From positions 72,402,610 to 72,466,609 of the forward strand of contig NC_088917.1 of the NCBI RefSeq assembly GCF_963576675.1: a DNA stretch of 64,000 nucleotides. The letters are read 5' to 3'. Both the position numbers and the translations under genes were made by a program. Origin of the DNA: Euphorbia lathyris (taxonomy: Eukaryota; Streptophyta; Magnoliopsida; Malpighiales; Euphorbiaceae). Within the stretch, counting starts at the first letter, position 1. Every line of letters begins with the position of its first letter. Below are positions 1 to 13,799 of the stretch, in pieces. The notes beneath the pieces were generated by a model. The model saw nothing but the letters and a program-made list of their open reading frames with translations, was not told where the DNA came from and made no database searches.

Positions 1-689
1 TTTATGTGTAAGAATATGAATTTTTATTTTTTAAATTGTGGCTTAGGATCTACCACGTGGCTGCCACGTTTCTATTGTGTCAGCTACAAAAGTAAAAAAT
101 GCCTGCAATGGCGTTGGTTGGCATATAGTAAACTATTTCTGTGTCACATCAATATTCAGTAAGTTTTTGTACATAATTTGGCGAGAATGACTTTATTAAA
201 ATAAATATGAAGTTCTATGATTTATTGAAAGAAAATGAAGTTGAGTGACCTTTGTGAAATAACCTTAAACTTCAACGACCTTCATTGCATTTTACCCAGC
301 TAGCCTCCCAATATTTATTTATTTATTGGTCCTTTTTCAAAAATAAAAATAAAAATAAATACTACTAAAGAATAAGATAGTGAACAGAGAAAAAGTTTTT
401 CTATAGAAAGCCTGATCCACAGCCCCTATTACCAGATAATCAAGGAGAGAATTCCCCTAGATAAGACATACTTGGTTCACTGTCATTATCACTTGAACAG
501 AGCAGGAAAAAGGGGAAACCTAATGAGAAAATGTGGAAAAAGCAAAATAGGAACCACCCGTTATTTGAAACCAACAACATGCATCAGATCTGGGATCGAT
601 AAGCCAAGCTAGCGTCTGGTGTTTTTGGTAAAAACAGTGTATATGAAATGTAAATGAATTATAGTAAGAAGAATAAATGAAAAGGTTAC
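1..689. other. Left flank of the LRR gene, no coding sequence recognised
   Basis: AT-rich sequence downstream of the last exon I can read for the LRR gene. On the minus strand I looked for the expected C-terminal exon of that protein family and found none. A palindromic G-box core (ccacgtgg) sits at about 54-61 in a slightly more GC-rich patch, which may be a transposon end. Nothing else supportable. Confidence 0.4.
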
Positions 690-3600
690 CAGCTTAGTTA
701 TATCACTGATACAGCAACACGAATCAAGTGAGAAGTATGGGGAGGAAGATGCGCCAATTGACCGAGTACTGAACTGTTTGAAATCTTCAACACAAAGAAG
801 CACATGATCTCCAATTACAAACAGCGATCTTGGAAGCCATGATCCATCTGTTCAATCCAGGAGAAATTTGAGAAGCAAATACAGATAAAACATGATTTGG
901 CTTTAAATTAACCATATCAATATGCTGGCATAGTTGCATAGACCTGGGATCACATGCCACAAACAGTACATAATTCATTATTTTCGTTCTCACTTTCGTA
1001 GGGAAGATGCCATAGGAAACATATTGTGTTTTCTCTTATTAACAGAATGGGAAGAAATGTTTCAATTCAATAACATGCAAGTATTCACCCAGGATAAGCA
1101 CACTAGATAAGGTCAGCAGATAATCAAAATCGATCACCATTTTGTATCATTCATCTAGCTCACATAACTGTAGTTTACTAGTTTCTAATTAAATCATGCT
1201 CACAGCATAATGCTATATCAGCCTTAATTTAGTTTATAAGGAAAACTATGCTTCAAATGAACTGGCAAATTTAAATGTCTGGAACATGAATTAAGTGCAC
1301 ATTTTATTAGCTCTTTACGTTTTCATAAAAATTGCATGAGATTCTCCAACATCTAACAAAGTGATCATTTATGTCTGTTGAGGGTACAATTGATTAATAA
1401 AGAAAAAAAAACTTGTGCATAAGATCTAGTGAACAAGTCTTCCTTTCGATGTGATATGAAGCCACTATTCCCATAAACCAGCAACCACCATGTCATGATG
1501 AAAAGATTATGACTGCATCATTCATACTTCACATACGAGTAAGTTCTGCACTTTCCTTTTGCATCAAAAGAATTCTATATCCTAATCCACTTAAGACTTG
1601 CAACACCGGATATTCCATGGGTCTAGGGAAATATTAAGCATTGCATAGATTGCAAGTTGCAATCACCTTCAAAACTAGTGATCTATAAGTGCATAAAAAA
1701 TTCACGTGTAAAATATCATAATTGCATCCATCTATCAACTCATACTATGCAAGTTTTGATGGACACAGTTCAGGCTGATCACATATGCCTACTAACAGGA
1801 CAATCAGTTTCATAAAAAGGCAATTCTTCAAAATTTTCCCTCATTTGAGCAAATATAATTACGAATTTGACAGTTATAGTATATTTATTCTCACACAAGA
1901 ACATCATCTGACAAGATGAAACATGAATGGAGCAGTTAAAGAACCTTATAAATCAAGGTTTAAATTCCATGTGTCAATCTGTTTTTCAGCTATTTTACAT
2001 TCTGAAATGCATAACCATTTATGAACTGAATCAAAGCAATTTATTGAGAAGCGTACCTTCATGTTTGTTCCAAGAGAGCACCATTGCATATTGGAATATG
2101 CTTACTTTTGAACCTCCACATATTTGTTTCTTAAACAAATCAACCTGAACCTGCTCCAAACTGCCACATAAATTCCCAAAATCCAAATCTATCACATAAT
2201 CATGCAATATAAAACACAGGTTGAATTGTAAGCAAAATCAACTTGAGCTGCATGGATATATTACAAGTTATACATATAACCACATAAAAGTAAAAGTTCA
2301 AATTTGAAGGGCATAAAAAATAGATTACCTTCTTAAGATGCATTTATCATTTATTGTACAAGGGCCGAAAATTTGTAGGATGTAAAGTAATTGCCTTGAT
2401 TTCTCAATGCTCCTTGTTAGAAACAGGTAGGTTGCTCCCCTCTCAATGTGCAGTCTAATCATCAACAGAAGTACTGGTTACAGAAAAATGTTTTTTTGCA
2501 ATGATTGTTAATAGTACCAGAAAAAGCTTACCTCACAACTAGAAGTCCTATACCAACCAACACTTCTTTAACATCTTCAACCCTGTGCCAGCCCAGTAAA
2601 CTTAAAATATTTCCTGCAACACAACATGAAAGTCAACTTCCTAACTTATAGCTAATGAACTGGGAATAAGCATGCTTACACTATTATTAATAATCAGAAG
2701 ACATGATGATAAATGAGAAATAGGTCACCTCATAATGACTTCATTACTAACCTGATCCATCAAATGCTACACCAATTAATAGTACATACAACTTGTTTGC
2801 ACTGCTCAGTAATAAAACAATTTCTCTGCAAGCCATAAAGAGAGGAACTCAGAACATATAAAAATGTGAACAACTGCTAAATATCACAAATTTAAAAACA
2901 AAATGTTTGTCTTGCTTGACGAAGTGCACCTGACAATTGCACAACTAGCACAATCACTAAGCAGGAAATAAAATAAAATTGAACACAGTTACAAATCGTT
3001 TAACTATCAAAGAACATTATAAGATGATAAATATACAGAGGTACCGTAAGGTAAGCCTAAAAATACATACAAAGCTTAATGTAACCACAAATTTCAAATG
3101 ATTGGTTCTCAAAAGTTGAAAACAAGCATACAGCACTCTTCTTTATGACAATAATATGGTTATAACTTTCTGATTCTTTTCTTCTCGAATTTTTTTTTCC
3201 TGCTAGATCCATCTTTCATGATTACAGAATGTTTACCTTTCTCTGTACAAGGATTCTGGCTCGAGTATGCAATCACAACACATATAATGTCTACAGGTCT
3301 CACTAATTCTGGTATCAGCAACATTTGCATTAAAATACTTCTCAACAAAATCATCCGAGAATCTACCAACATTTGCTATTGCTGGAGCTGGAGCTTTACT
3401 CGCATTTTTGTTCAACTGTTTGTTATCAATAATCTCATCAGCTTGACAAGCATCTACATCACCATTTGGTCTTCCTGATGTCACTGTCTTGTCCACCCCA
3501 TCCCCTGAGAGCGAAACAACCCTCCTTTTTGGTTTCCTTCTACTTGTCTTCTCCAGCCAATCTGTTTTTTCATCATCACAATGATCAACTCCACCAGCGC

Positions 3601-6600
3601 AAGAAATACTAGAAAAATCATGGCTGTTTGAATTGAAATTATTCACTCCAAACAAAAATCTTTGGTTCTCCATCACATGAGTACTTCCATGCTTCTGGTC
3701 ATATTTCATATCACTTGAGAGATCTGAGGACGAGTGTCCAATCCAATTCAAGTATCCTCCACTCTGTGACTGATCATCAGGTGTTAGATGGTCATATTGG
3801 AGTAAATCATCCTCACTGGAACTGGAGTTACTATCTGATGAAACCACTGAATAGGACTCCACGGACAGCTGCAAAAATTCTTCCACCAAATTGTGCCGAC
3901 GATGCAAAAGATCTTCTTGATAGTAAGGAGGGGATACAGGGTAAGCAGAAGAAGAATAAGACTCTGTCGTATCATCTATAGCTGTCAATGGCGTTAAGTT
4001 ACCATTTTCAATGATCTTACGGTCTCCTTGGAAGGATACTCCGTCTTGTAAACATGATTTTTCATAACTTTGTTTTGGTCTCCCCATCCTCATTGGAGAC
4101 ATACCTACAACAGATGCATCAGATTCGAGGAAATCAGCACCAATTTCATCTCCTGAAACATGTAGAGAATCCAAAGCATATCTTGAACTTCTTCCATTAT
4201 GCTTCTCGTTTCCCTTGTTTTTTGGATGATTTTCCTTCATGTGATGCAACATAGCCCTACCATATGTACCCTCATCTGCAAAGTTGTCGGATTCATGATC
4301 CATCCACTCCTTAAATTCCCGCAGCCACAGAATAGAATCCTCTTTCTTCATCAGTTCCACTCTGTTAATCAAATCAACTATTTCAGCTTCATCATCAGAT
4401 ATGACATTTTCTTCTTTGCTTTGAATATCATTATCACAAGAAGGTGACTCCTGGTCAGAGGAAAAGTATGTGCTCTCTTCTTCACTTTCAATTGCAGCAA
4501 GACGAGATGCCTTTCTCTGCAAGGGAATGTCCATACTGTAAAATCAAAAAATATAAAGAAACTGAATAGCACAAATATGCATATTATATGTTTCAGATCA
4601 AATAATATATCTAGTATAGTTCTCAATGCAAATGAATGTTATAAGAACCAAAATTTAGAAGAGCCATTTAAGCTATATCATTAAATATAAGAGAGAAATT
4701 CATTTATTTTTTGTTACAACCAGGAAAGCAAATTAACTTTATTTACATCACCTACCCTTTTCTTTATGATACTCCCTTCTCCCTCAGCATCATCTTTTGC
4801 AGGAGAATAAAATCCATAGCTGGAAGGCCGCTTTTGCCTGCTAGCAATGATGATTTGTCTCTTCCAAAACTCTCTTTTGGAGATTTCTTTGTCATCCAAT
4901 TTCAACTGCTCAGACAGAAAAGAGGAAATGCAGAACAAGTTATAAGCTTACTAGGACAGTTAATAAAAAGAAAAAGGAAGAGCCTGATCCCTTTAGCAGG
5001 TAATAGTATGTTCTACAATAACAGAACCTCTTATATCAGACTCCTGAAAGCTTAAAAGAAGTTACTAACAGAAGACATAGCTTACTTTATTTGGAGAAGA
5101 AAAATAGCTGAACACGTGTGCTCGGTACCACCTGCCACAACACAATGGATTTCCCTCCAACCACAAGTTCTGCAGAGATGGAAGGCATAAAAGGAACTCC
5201 AGCTCTGAAAAATTGGAAATAATATTGTAGGAAACATCAAGCCCCTCGAGGGACTTCAAATTCTCAAGCCCACGTAACGTAGTCAGAGCATTGTTCCGCA
5301 AAACAAGCTTAACAATATGACAGGAGACCTGCATAGTGCAACATCATTGGCATATGGGTCCAAAACTAATTCTGAATAGAACTCTGGTAGCTGAATATAA
5401 TATTCTAGATGCAAGCAAATAAGCAACAGTGGAAAAAAATAGAATAAACAAGTTGGTAAAAAGTAGAAGCTGCCATGCCTTATGCCATTGAACTCTAATA
5501 CAGAAGCTTACTGGTTGAACAAGCTCATGAACAGTTGAGGAGCCCCCTAGCATTTGAGTCAGACCATATCCAACAACACACCACCACCCTCCATATAACA
5601 AAATTATTGGGATAGCCCACACCACTTATTAACATGCAAGTGAAGTCTTAATATAATCGTGTATGTTTAGCAAGACAATAGAAAGAATCTAGACATCTAT
5701 GTAAAAACCACCTTCAACCCAAACTAATGCCACTAAGTTGTGCAACTTCCATGCTAATTTAGTATACTCAGTCCTTTTAGATTTTCACTCTACTGCACAA
5801 ATAAAAGTAAGTACAAAGTAAAGTTGTACTGTCACTAATGAAATTGGTTTGAGCTTTCACCAGCCCTCCTAAAGAATATGATCCTACTGCAAAAGTTTAT
5901 TCAAAAAGCATCAGTCTATCTTGTCTATCATTCGAATGATTAAAATTTTCATGCAGAAATGGGAAGTTTTCATTGCATGCACACAAATTGAAACACAATA
6001 ATGCAATATCAAGGTACAATCCCATTTTCTCTATAAAAATGTAAAACTAACTGAAAGCAACTAAAATTTTATCTGAAAATTGTACAAGTTTAATAGGAAG
6101 GCCACTTTAACTACAACAACAGAATCAGACAACAGATCGCCAACCTAGTTATAATGGTAAAATGAGTTTGATTCCATGCTTAGATCCATAATTTTTGTGT
6201 GTGTGTTAGTCTTCAAAAAATCTCCTTTTTGTTTATGTTCAGTAACATCAACCTGAAATAGAGTTCATGTGACCCTAATAAAGCTGACAACTCTCCTTAA
6301 TTGAATGAATACACTTACAAAAGTCCTTTTTCCGTGGTGACAGATATTAGCATAAAGAAGCTAATTTCTAATGATGAAGATTAAGAACTTGTCATGCAAA
6401 TCCCGCCTCAAATTATTTACAGTTACAAGAAATAGTCAACAGCAAATAAAATGCCAATAAAAATAGCTGTAACCATGAAAACAGAATAAAAAAACGCAAA
6501 CTGAATATGTAGCTTAAAGGTAATGCGCAAACTTAAGCATAGATTAAAAATCCTACCTCACTAAAGGGTTCAATCGTTCTCAAATTATTGAACCCAAGAT

Positions 6601-7714
6601 CCAGGTGCTTTAATTTGGTACACTTCCGCAGATTATCCACCTTTGCAAACTTATTTCTACTTAAATCCAGGATTTCAACAGCAGGGAGAAGTTGCAAAGA
6701 CTCATCCATCAGAATCAAATTATTACATGCACATGATACAAAGGACAACCGGTTCCATTGTGGTGACTGCTTTATCTCAACAATCCTACTTGCAAAGACA
6801 TGACGCAAAGCATCCTGCAATTTTAAACACACAAAAAATATGTTAAACATTATCTTGCCAACAATTATATGTATATTCACTTTCCAAATAGAACAAAAAT
6901 AAAGGGCACAAACAAAGAATAATAATTAAAAAGTTGGAAAAAGAGCATGTAAAAGAAATTTAAATCTCAATTATACAGCAGTTAATCAATTAAAATGTAT
7001 GACAAATGCAGCCTCCATTTGCTAATCAAACTAGTACGGGAACTATTAGTACTAAAGCACAAGAATACCCCACTTCCCATCCCTGCAAAAGAATCAATGA
7101 TTGGATAGGTTCTTTTCCCCCTCTGGTCATTAGCATCGAACTGATTTATTCCAATTTTTCCATTAAAATAACAAAAAAATCAAATAATCCAACATTCTAT
7201 CATCTTGCATTTCGATAAAAACAGAGGAATTGCAAAGCAGAATTTATCAAAAAAGGAAAAACAAAAAACTCACAGTAGAATTGTGGCAAATGATCTTCTC
7301 TAGAGTATGTCTCAACTCCAGTAAGCCTCTAGCAGCAGAAGTAGACAAATCACAGCCTCTAAGCTCCAACACCTTCAATCTCCCAAAAGGCAACAAAGAT
7401 AGCGGAGTAGGATCACGAGCAGGCAGAGGCAAAATAGAAACAACCTTAAGCGAGGTTAACAATCGAAGAATCCGGCGAAGCTGTTCAAGTGCGCGATGGT
7501 CACCGAGGTCAGAAACGTAAGCGCGAAGATAATCAACAGGAGCACCGGAAAGAAGATTCTCAAGTTCGTGAAGCGCTTCGAGTCTAGATTGAACATAGTG
7601 AAGACCAGCAGGATTGAGTTTTAGAATCACAGAGCCATCAATCAGATGACCGGCTTGTTGTTCGACGAATTTAACTAACTTCTCTAGATACCGATCTCCG
7701 GTTACAATCGCCAT
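690..7714 (-). CDS. LRR protein, LKB1/STK11-interacting protein-like (partial at 3' end)
   Basis: Ten exons read on the minus strand, every junction GT-AG and in phase: 7274-7714, 6557-6814, 5086-5328, 4756-4905, 3237-4516, 2752-2825, 2532-2613, 2329-2454, 2057-2160, 690-847; together 972 codons. Start is the ATG at 7714. Exon 1 (residues 1-147) matches the N-terminal domain I associate with STK11/LKB1-interacting protein. Residues about 150-314 hold some five leucine-rich repeats (e.g. ILDLSRNKF, LKHLDLGFNN, LWLEGNP). The 427-residue fifth exon is acidic and serine-rich, without a recognised domain. The last five exons form a conserved C-terminal region (VLLLSSANKLYVLLI). The final exon expected for the family is not visible, so the gene probably continues left of base 1. 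Function in plants is poorly known; a scaffold role is inference. Introns 2 (1.2 kb) and 9 (1.2 kb) hold nothing recognisable. Confidence 0.82.
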
Positions 7715-8640
7715 GGAGGAAAGTGATCGGAGAAGAAAAAGGGAAGGGGAAGGGTTTTATAAAGAGAAAGGAGGTTTGGGAGGGATAGAGGAGAAGAAAG
7801 AAACGGCCATGGCTAAGCGAATTCAAGGAAGAAAGAGAGAAAATGGAGAAGAGAGGGACGTTTTTGTTAGATTGGAAGAGTGAATCAAAATCATTGATTT
7901 GGGGAGTAATGATTGGGTTTAGAGTTTGGTACTATTTGATTAATTGTCTTTTTATTTATGGATTAATTATACTCATTGTGCTCCCACTATTCAAAACCGA
8001 ATCAAAATAACCAATTAAGTTACGGTTCGGTTCCATAAAAAAAAATCAACTATGGTTCGAGTTATAAATAGGTTGATTTTGAATACGAAATGAGCCGGTT
8101 ATAGATTCATGAATGAGCTGGATTTTAATATTTATGAACATGCTCATGAATAAGTTTGATTCGATATTTTTTAATAATAGTGTTTCTATAAATGGAAAAA
8201 TGTAAAACAATATCGTTTTATGCAAATTTTAATTTTGTAGATTTCAAAACTATATTTTTGTGCTAAATAAATTTCAATGAACACAATTAATAAATTGTTC
8301 GCTAGCGATATTCATGAACAAAATTAACAAGTTACTCGTCAATTTTTTTTAATGAGCCGAGCATGAGCATGCTAAAGCTCAAGGCTCGATTATAACTCTA
8401 GGTTTGACTACATTTTTTTATAGATTTTCTCCAAATCGGAGATAAAGGGTATTTAGTAAGAACTGAAAACAGTTACATTTAACAAAAAAAAAAAAATCAA
8501 TTAATATATATTATCTATTATTAATAGTAAAAAGTTAATACTACTTACAGCAAACGGTAAAACGTAACAACTGAACTAAACATGCTCTAATAATGTTTGA
8601 GTGATTAAAAGATTCAAGTTGCTTAGAGTGAATATGAAGT
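7715..8640. promoter_or_regulatory. Upstream region of the LRR gene
   Basis: Immediate 5' region of the divergent-free LRR gene. The first 150 bases are purine-rich on the plus strand (pyrimidine-rich leader on the gene strand), typical of a plant 5' UTR. No TATA box could be assigned with confidence. From about 7960 on the sequence is AT-rich intergenic DNA with no gene. Confidence 0.35.
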
Positions 8641-8647
8641 TCGAGTC

Positions 8648-8649
<2 letters not shown>

Positions 8650-8687
<38 letters not shown>
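8650..8687. repeat. (AT)n microsatellite
   Basis: About 19 uninterrupted AT dinucleotides. Confidence 0.95.
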
Positions 8688-8691
<4 letters not shown>

Positions 8692-8789
8692 TTTAATTAC
8701 GAAGTGATTCATTTGAATGGTGTGTGAATAGTTTCATACCGAGTATATAGATATTAATTAATAATTCAAAAATTAGCCATCAGGTTTAC

Positions 8790-8936
8790 AACGGGTGAGA
8801 GAACTATTGGTTATAATCAAAGATGGTGAAGGTATGCCTAGTTTTGCTAATGTATCCGCAACTTTGTTAGCACTTCCGTGTACAAAAACAAAAACATTGA
8901 GTGATCGAGGATGTAATACAATAAATAAATAGAGAA
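8790..8936 (-). pseudogene. LINE RNase H fragment
   Basis: Minus-strand translation gives GSANKVADTLAKLG, the C-terminal motif of the RNase H domain in plant non-LTR retrotransposons. No other part of the element is found beside it, so it is a short relic. The fragment is open over about 40 codons. Confidence 0.6.
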
Positions 8937-9150
8937 TTTATACAAAATTTTTGATGTAATACATCCGATCAATTAATTAATTAATGTCACTTGCATATAT
9001 TTATTTCTTAAGACAAATAATCTCTCAAGTGACATGCGTCTTTTTTTTTCCAATAGTCGGATGTGTTACTTTATTTACAAAAATACTATAAATTTGTTTG
9101 ATTTTGCTCAGGATCTTTTTCCATAAAAACCATAAGAATGTAAATGGAAC
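8937..9150. other. AT-rich intergenic DNA
   Basis: No coding or repeat signal beyond low-complexity AT. Confidence 0.4.
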
Positions 9151-9154
9151 AAGA

Positions 9155-9630
9155 CTAGATGGGGATAAATTTCCCATCCCCCATTCCCCGATTTAATTGG
9201 GAATTCCGTCTCCGTCTCTAAAATCTAAATAGGGATAATTTTGTCCCCGTTTTCTCCCTATAGGAAATCTTCATCTTTACATGGATCTCTATTTTATTCT
9301 ATTTTTCTTTTCATATATAAGTTTTATTTCATTTTTTCTTCATCTTCTTGATATTCGACAAACTTGTCAAATAAAAACACAACTAAAAGAATAAGAACAT
9401 AAGAACAGAAAGAATAAGTTTGAGTTTCAAATTAAGAAGCGAAAAGAAAAATAAAATGGATCTAAACTAATTATAATTCTAAAAAGAATCATAAAAAAAT
9501 ATTTTAAAAAATAAAAAATGAAAAATGTTAAATGAGAAATTAGTCGAGAATCTCTGTGAGAGCATATCAAAACAGGAGCGGATATGGGATGGAAATACTC
9601 ATCCCTATCCTCGCTCCGTCCGGAACAAAA
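9155..9630. mobile_element. MITE-like repeat with imperfect inverted ends
   Basis: The left end (ggggataaatttcccatccc) is the approximate inverse complement of the right end near 9580-9610, and the interior is AT-rich and non-coding. This fits a non-autonomous DNA transposon. Target duplication not identified, so edges are approximate. Confidence 0.4.
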
Positions 9631-10245
9631 GAAAATCTTCATCCTGCCTCACGGCAAAAAATAATAATGAAAAATCATAAAATTTATTTTATTTTTGACG
9701 TGGTAGAAATTTGATGACCTAATAGTTGCATGTATTTTTGGTGAATGTGTTTAATGCTTTTCGAAAAAGAAAAGAAATTATGGATGAAACTAAAATTAAA
9801 CAACAATGGCTTTTTGGTTAAAAATTTAAAATTTAGAGCATTTTTATTATATTTTAGATAGTTGGAGGACCGTAATGCAATTAACTCTTTTACTAATTTA
9901 AATTTTTTTGGATGCTTGTTCTGTAATTTATTTGTTTATTTACCAATCCCAAAGCAAATGTTGTATGTTTGTGATCTTTAATTACTAATAAATGCATTTA
10001 ATTAATATATTACCATATATGAAAATTTAGTACTAAGATTCATCTATTTCTCACTTAACCTGGCAAAAATTAATTAAATTATTTATGATATGAAATAAAT
10101 AATCCGTAAACAATATGCCTTTAATGTAGTAACTTAGAAATAACGGTTTTATGGTAATAAAACTAATTTAAGTTACAGTTCATTGTTCTATTAAAAAAAG
10201 TTACAGTTGTCATAAGGTTTTTTAAGAAGCAACTTCATTAAGTTA
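9631..10245. other. AT-rich intergenic DNA
   Basis: No gene, RNA or clear repeat seen. Confidence 0.4.
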
Positions 10246-10888
10246 AGGGTATGTTTGGTTCAACTGCTAGTTAATAGCTATTGTGGTTGCTGTTAGCTGT
10301 TTACAGTTATAGTAAGTTGTTTGCTATTATTGGTAGGTGTTTGTTATTAACTGGTTAATTATTAATGTTTGGTAATATTATATTAAATTATTGTTGTTAG
10401 TATTTAAAATATCTAATATGTACGTGTTTTAAATTAATCAACAAATAAATTATAAATTATAAAATAAGAAATAAGAAATAAATTACACAAATTAATAAAA
10501 ATAATTTAAATAAGAAACCAGGAATAAAAATAATCTAAATAAGAAACCATGAATAAAAATAATCTAAATAAAAAAATATATAAAAAATTATTGAACGCAA
10601 CAAAACCTTATTATTTATATAATTACATTATAGAAATAGAAATAATATTAAAGAATAAAAATATTTTGTGGAAATAAGAAGGATAATTTTGTCAATAATA
10701 AATAACTACAAACAACTGTTCATGAAAATTTTCAAAAAATAGCTTTCCGTGAAAAGCTCCAAAAAGTTGCAGTTTCCAGAGATAATGTTAAACGTTGTGG
10801 TTATAAAAACCTAATCAAACGCTATATTTCCTGTGATTTGAAGTGAAACACTAAACGCTCTTCCGAAAAGCTGAAATAAACATCTCCT
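10246..10888. mobile_element. Non-autonomous hAT-type element (MITE)
   Basis: Left end agggtatgtttggttcaact and right end aataaacatctcct are imperfect inverted repeats of the 'GTTTGGTTCA' class common in plant hAT MITEs. The 640 bp interior is AT-rich and encodes nothing. A clean 8 bp target duplication was not found. Confidence 0.5.
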
Positions 10889-11029
10889 AAATCAGTTATA
10901 GTAAAATATCGATAATAAGTGGTGCTGCACATGCACACACATCACAAACATACTTAGAGATTGCCACTCTTATTAACGAATGAGCTGCTCAATTCGCTTA
11001 ACGCCGAATAAAGGAGATAGAGCAATTAT

Positions 11030-12960
11030 CTTACTCTCTTAAAATCCTAGAACAATCATAAAAAAAACATAAAAAAAATATAGGAATTTGCTAGTTACGG
11101 GTGGTTGATTGCATGTACCGCTATCAAACAATCTGATTGAATATCCACCTTGCTCCAATTGGAATCCTGAACCCAAGTAAGGGCTTATTTGATTGCTAGA
11201 GCTTCGGAAAGAACAAGCTAGTACATACCAGAAAATGCCCCATGACATATCGAGACGTAGATGCCCAGAAATGAAAAAGCCAAACGAGTTGTAACCGTCC
11301 TCCTAGAAAACTCCATCATTTACGTTACACATAAAGGAACCGATACGTGGTTTAATCCAAGCCGCAATGGGAGGATATGAGAGAGACTTCGAACTCAAAG
11401 GCACTCGAGCTCTAGCCAGATTTGGCAACCAAGGAGAACCCCACATAAACGTAAATGCTTCATCGCTAATTTTGTGATTAACACATGTGACAATAAACTT
11501 CTACTAGCAATTTAGATAAAGGAAGGGTTATGGCCTATTGGAGCTTCAAGAAAGTTGGAAGGTGGAAAATATTTGGCTTTTAGTATCAGAGAAACCAGTG
11601 AGCTAGGATCTTGAATAATTCTCCAACCTTGTTTCGCTAACAATAGCAAGTTAAAGAGATGTAAGTTCCTAAAACCTACACCTCCCTCCACCTTAGGAAC
11701 ATAAAGCTTTTGCCAATCCTTCCAATGAATTTTGGACGGAGAAGAACCATCACATTACGAAAATTTATTCAACATTTTATGAAAGTCATCATATAACTTA
11801 TTAGGCAAGAGGAATAGGCTCATGAGATAAGTAGGAATTGATTGAAGAATAGATTTGATCAGAATTCTTTACCCGCTCGAGTTAAAAACTTCTTCTTCCA
11901 GTTATTGATACGGGTCCAGATGCGATATTTGAGGAAGCTAATAGTTTGAACTTTGCTTCTTCCAACCGTGATTAGAGCTCCTAAGTAGAACCCCAAGTCA
12001 GAGACTCCGGTGATGCGGATATCATGAAAAATATATGTATAAATAGATCTACGTGATTTTTTTTACTAAAAATTAGTGAGGACTTATGGAAGTCAATACA
12101 TTGACATGATGCCTTTTCATAATAGCTGAGGCAAGATTGCACCATTTTGGCTTCAAAAAGGGAAGTTTTGAAAAATAGAAAAACGTTGTCTGCAAAAAAA
12201 AAAACATGTGAGAAATAATTGGAGCATTTGTGGCGATCTTTTTCTATGAATGAGGCATGATCTCTCCCTTGCTGGCATAAGGGCTGATAAACCTTTAGCA
12301 TAGATAAGGAAGAGTAAATGAAATAACGGGTCTCCCTCTCGAAATTCTTTGGTAGGGATAATAGACACAATTTCCCTGCCATTATGAGAAATTTTGTAGG
12401 ATTTGTAATGCACATCTTGAGCCAGTTCAAAAAAGTCTGATTGAAATCCAGTTTGGTTAGCATATTTTTTAGAAAACCCCATTCAACATAGTCGTACATG
12501 TTGCTCGTGTCTAACTTTAATGCCACTAAACCCAGTCTACTTGCCCTCTAGCTTTTCATTTTATGAATGATTTCATAAGCGACAATAATATTATCTATAA
12601 TAAGCCTACCCTGCAATAATGCACTCTGACTACAGGAGATAGCCGAAGGTAAGACCTGTTTAAACCTATTAACATTTTTTATACAATCTTGAAATAAGAC
12701 ATTGCAAAGGGCTATAGGCCTTAAATCAGTAACGTACTCAACATCAGTTTTTTGGGATTAAGACAATGACAACGTCATTAAGATTAGAAGGAATCTAACC
12801 CTGACTCAAAATAGTGAGGTAGAAAAAGCAGTCATCATGCCCCACTATTTGCCATAAGTGTTTATAGAAAGCCGGATTGAGACCATCTAGGTCTAGGCTC
12901 GTATTTATGACAAGAGAGAAGTTTAGTATTAATCCAAATAATTCCATTTGAGCCGTAAAA
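11030..12960 (-). pseudogene. Decayed LINE, reverse transcriptase to RNase H
   Basis: Read right to left on the minus strand, broken frames give in order the usual parts of a plant L1-type ORF2: a DGLNPAFYKHLW motif (about 12.87 kb), a region resembling 'IIDNIIVAYEIIHKMK' (12.55 kb), the RT core KLDTSNMYDYVEWGFL (12.5 kb) and FADN in place of FADD (12.19 kb), the 'SILQSIPTYLMSLFLLP' thumb region (11.85 kb), KVEGGVGFRNLHLFNLLLLA (11.67 kb) and an RNase H piece WVQDSNWSKVDIQSDCLIAV (11.15 kb). Many frameshifts and stops; ORF1 and endonuclease are not seen. Inactive and old. Confidence 0.8.
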
Positions 12961-13330
12961 TTTAAGAAGAGAGAATTTTTGCATAGAAATTAGAAATTCA
13001 GGAGAGAAATATTAAGGGTAAATTAGTCCTTTTAATAATGTAATTAATGTTGCATTGGTATTGGTGAACAACCTTAAACGACATATAAAAAAGAATGGAA
13101 GAAGTATTAAAGAGCTTCAAGTTATTTAAATTAGAGATCTCGACTTTAAATTTAATGTACATAATAAATTTTAATTGAGATACATATTCTATTTAAAGGG
13201 TACGTAAGCCTCGAACCGGTTAAACATGTTAATTATATAACAATAAAAGAAAAATAAAAAATAAAAAAATTATGATTTTAAAATAGAATAGAGGTTAATT
13301 TTACCATTTTAAATATAGAATATCGCTTTG
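12961..13330. other. AT-rich spacer between two LINE relics
   Basis: Nothing recognisable. Confidence 0.4.
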
Positions 13331-13799
13331 ATTGCAAAACTGAGTTGGAGACTGCTAACGTAAGAGCAGACACTGTGAGTTCGAGTTGTTAGGAATATCT
13401 ACGCTCATGATCGGAGGGGGTTGGACATGTTTCGGGCTCGTCAAGTGAAAAGTCATACATGGCAGTGTATTTTGAAAGGTGCAGTGTTACTAAAATATGG
13501 ATTGGGGAAAGTGGTACATAACGGTAATAACAGGCGGTTTTGGGCTGATACTTTGGTAGAGGAGACTCTCTTCTTTTAGGCAGCGCTGTTGCACGTGTCT
13601 GATCTTGATATGCAGTGCAACGTAGCTTCATACTGGACTACAAACACTGGATGGAACTGAGCTGAGTTTGCTTCGTCGCTGCATAAGATGTGGGTGTTAA
13701 AAATCGCCTTTGTGGTTTTATTCCCGGATACGGATGGTGGTGACGAGTGGAGCTGACATCCTTCTCATTCGGGTGCGTCTCCGTCGCCCACTGTTCGAA

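Noticed and set aside
3218..4447. Plus-strand ORFs of 60-88 codons opposite the large LRR-gene exon
   Set aside because: Shadows of the minus-strand exon; no independent evidence.
11039..12526. Host genes on the minus strand
   Set aside because: Fragments match LINE RT and RNase H in broken frames; a relic, not a gene.
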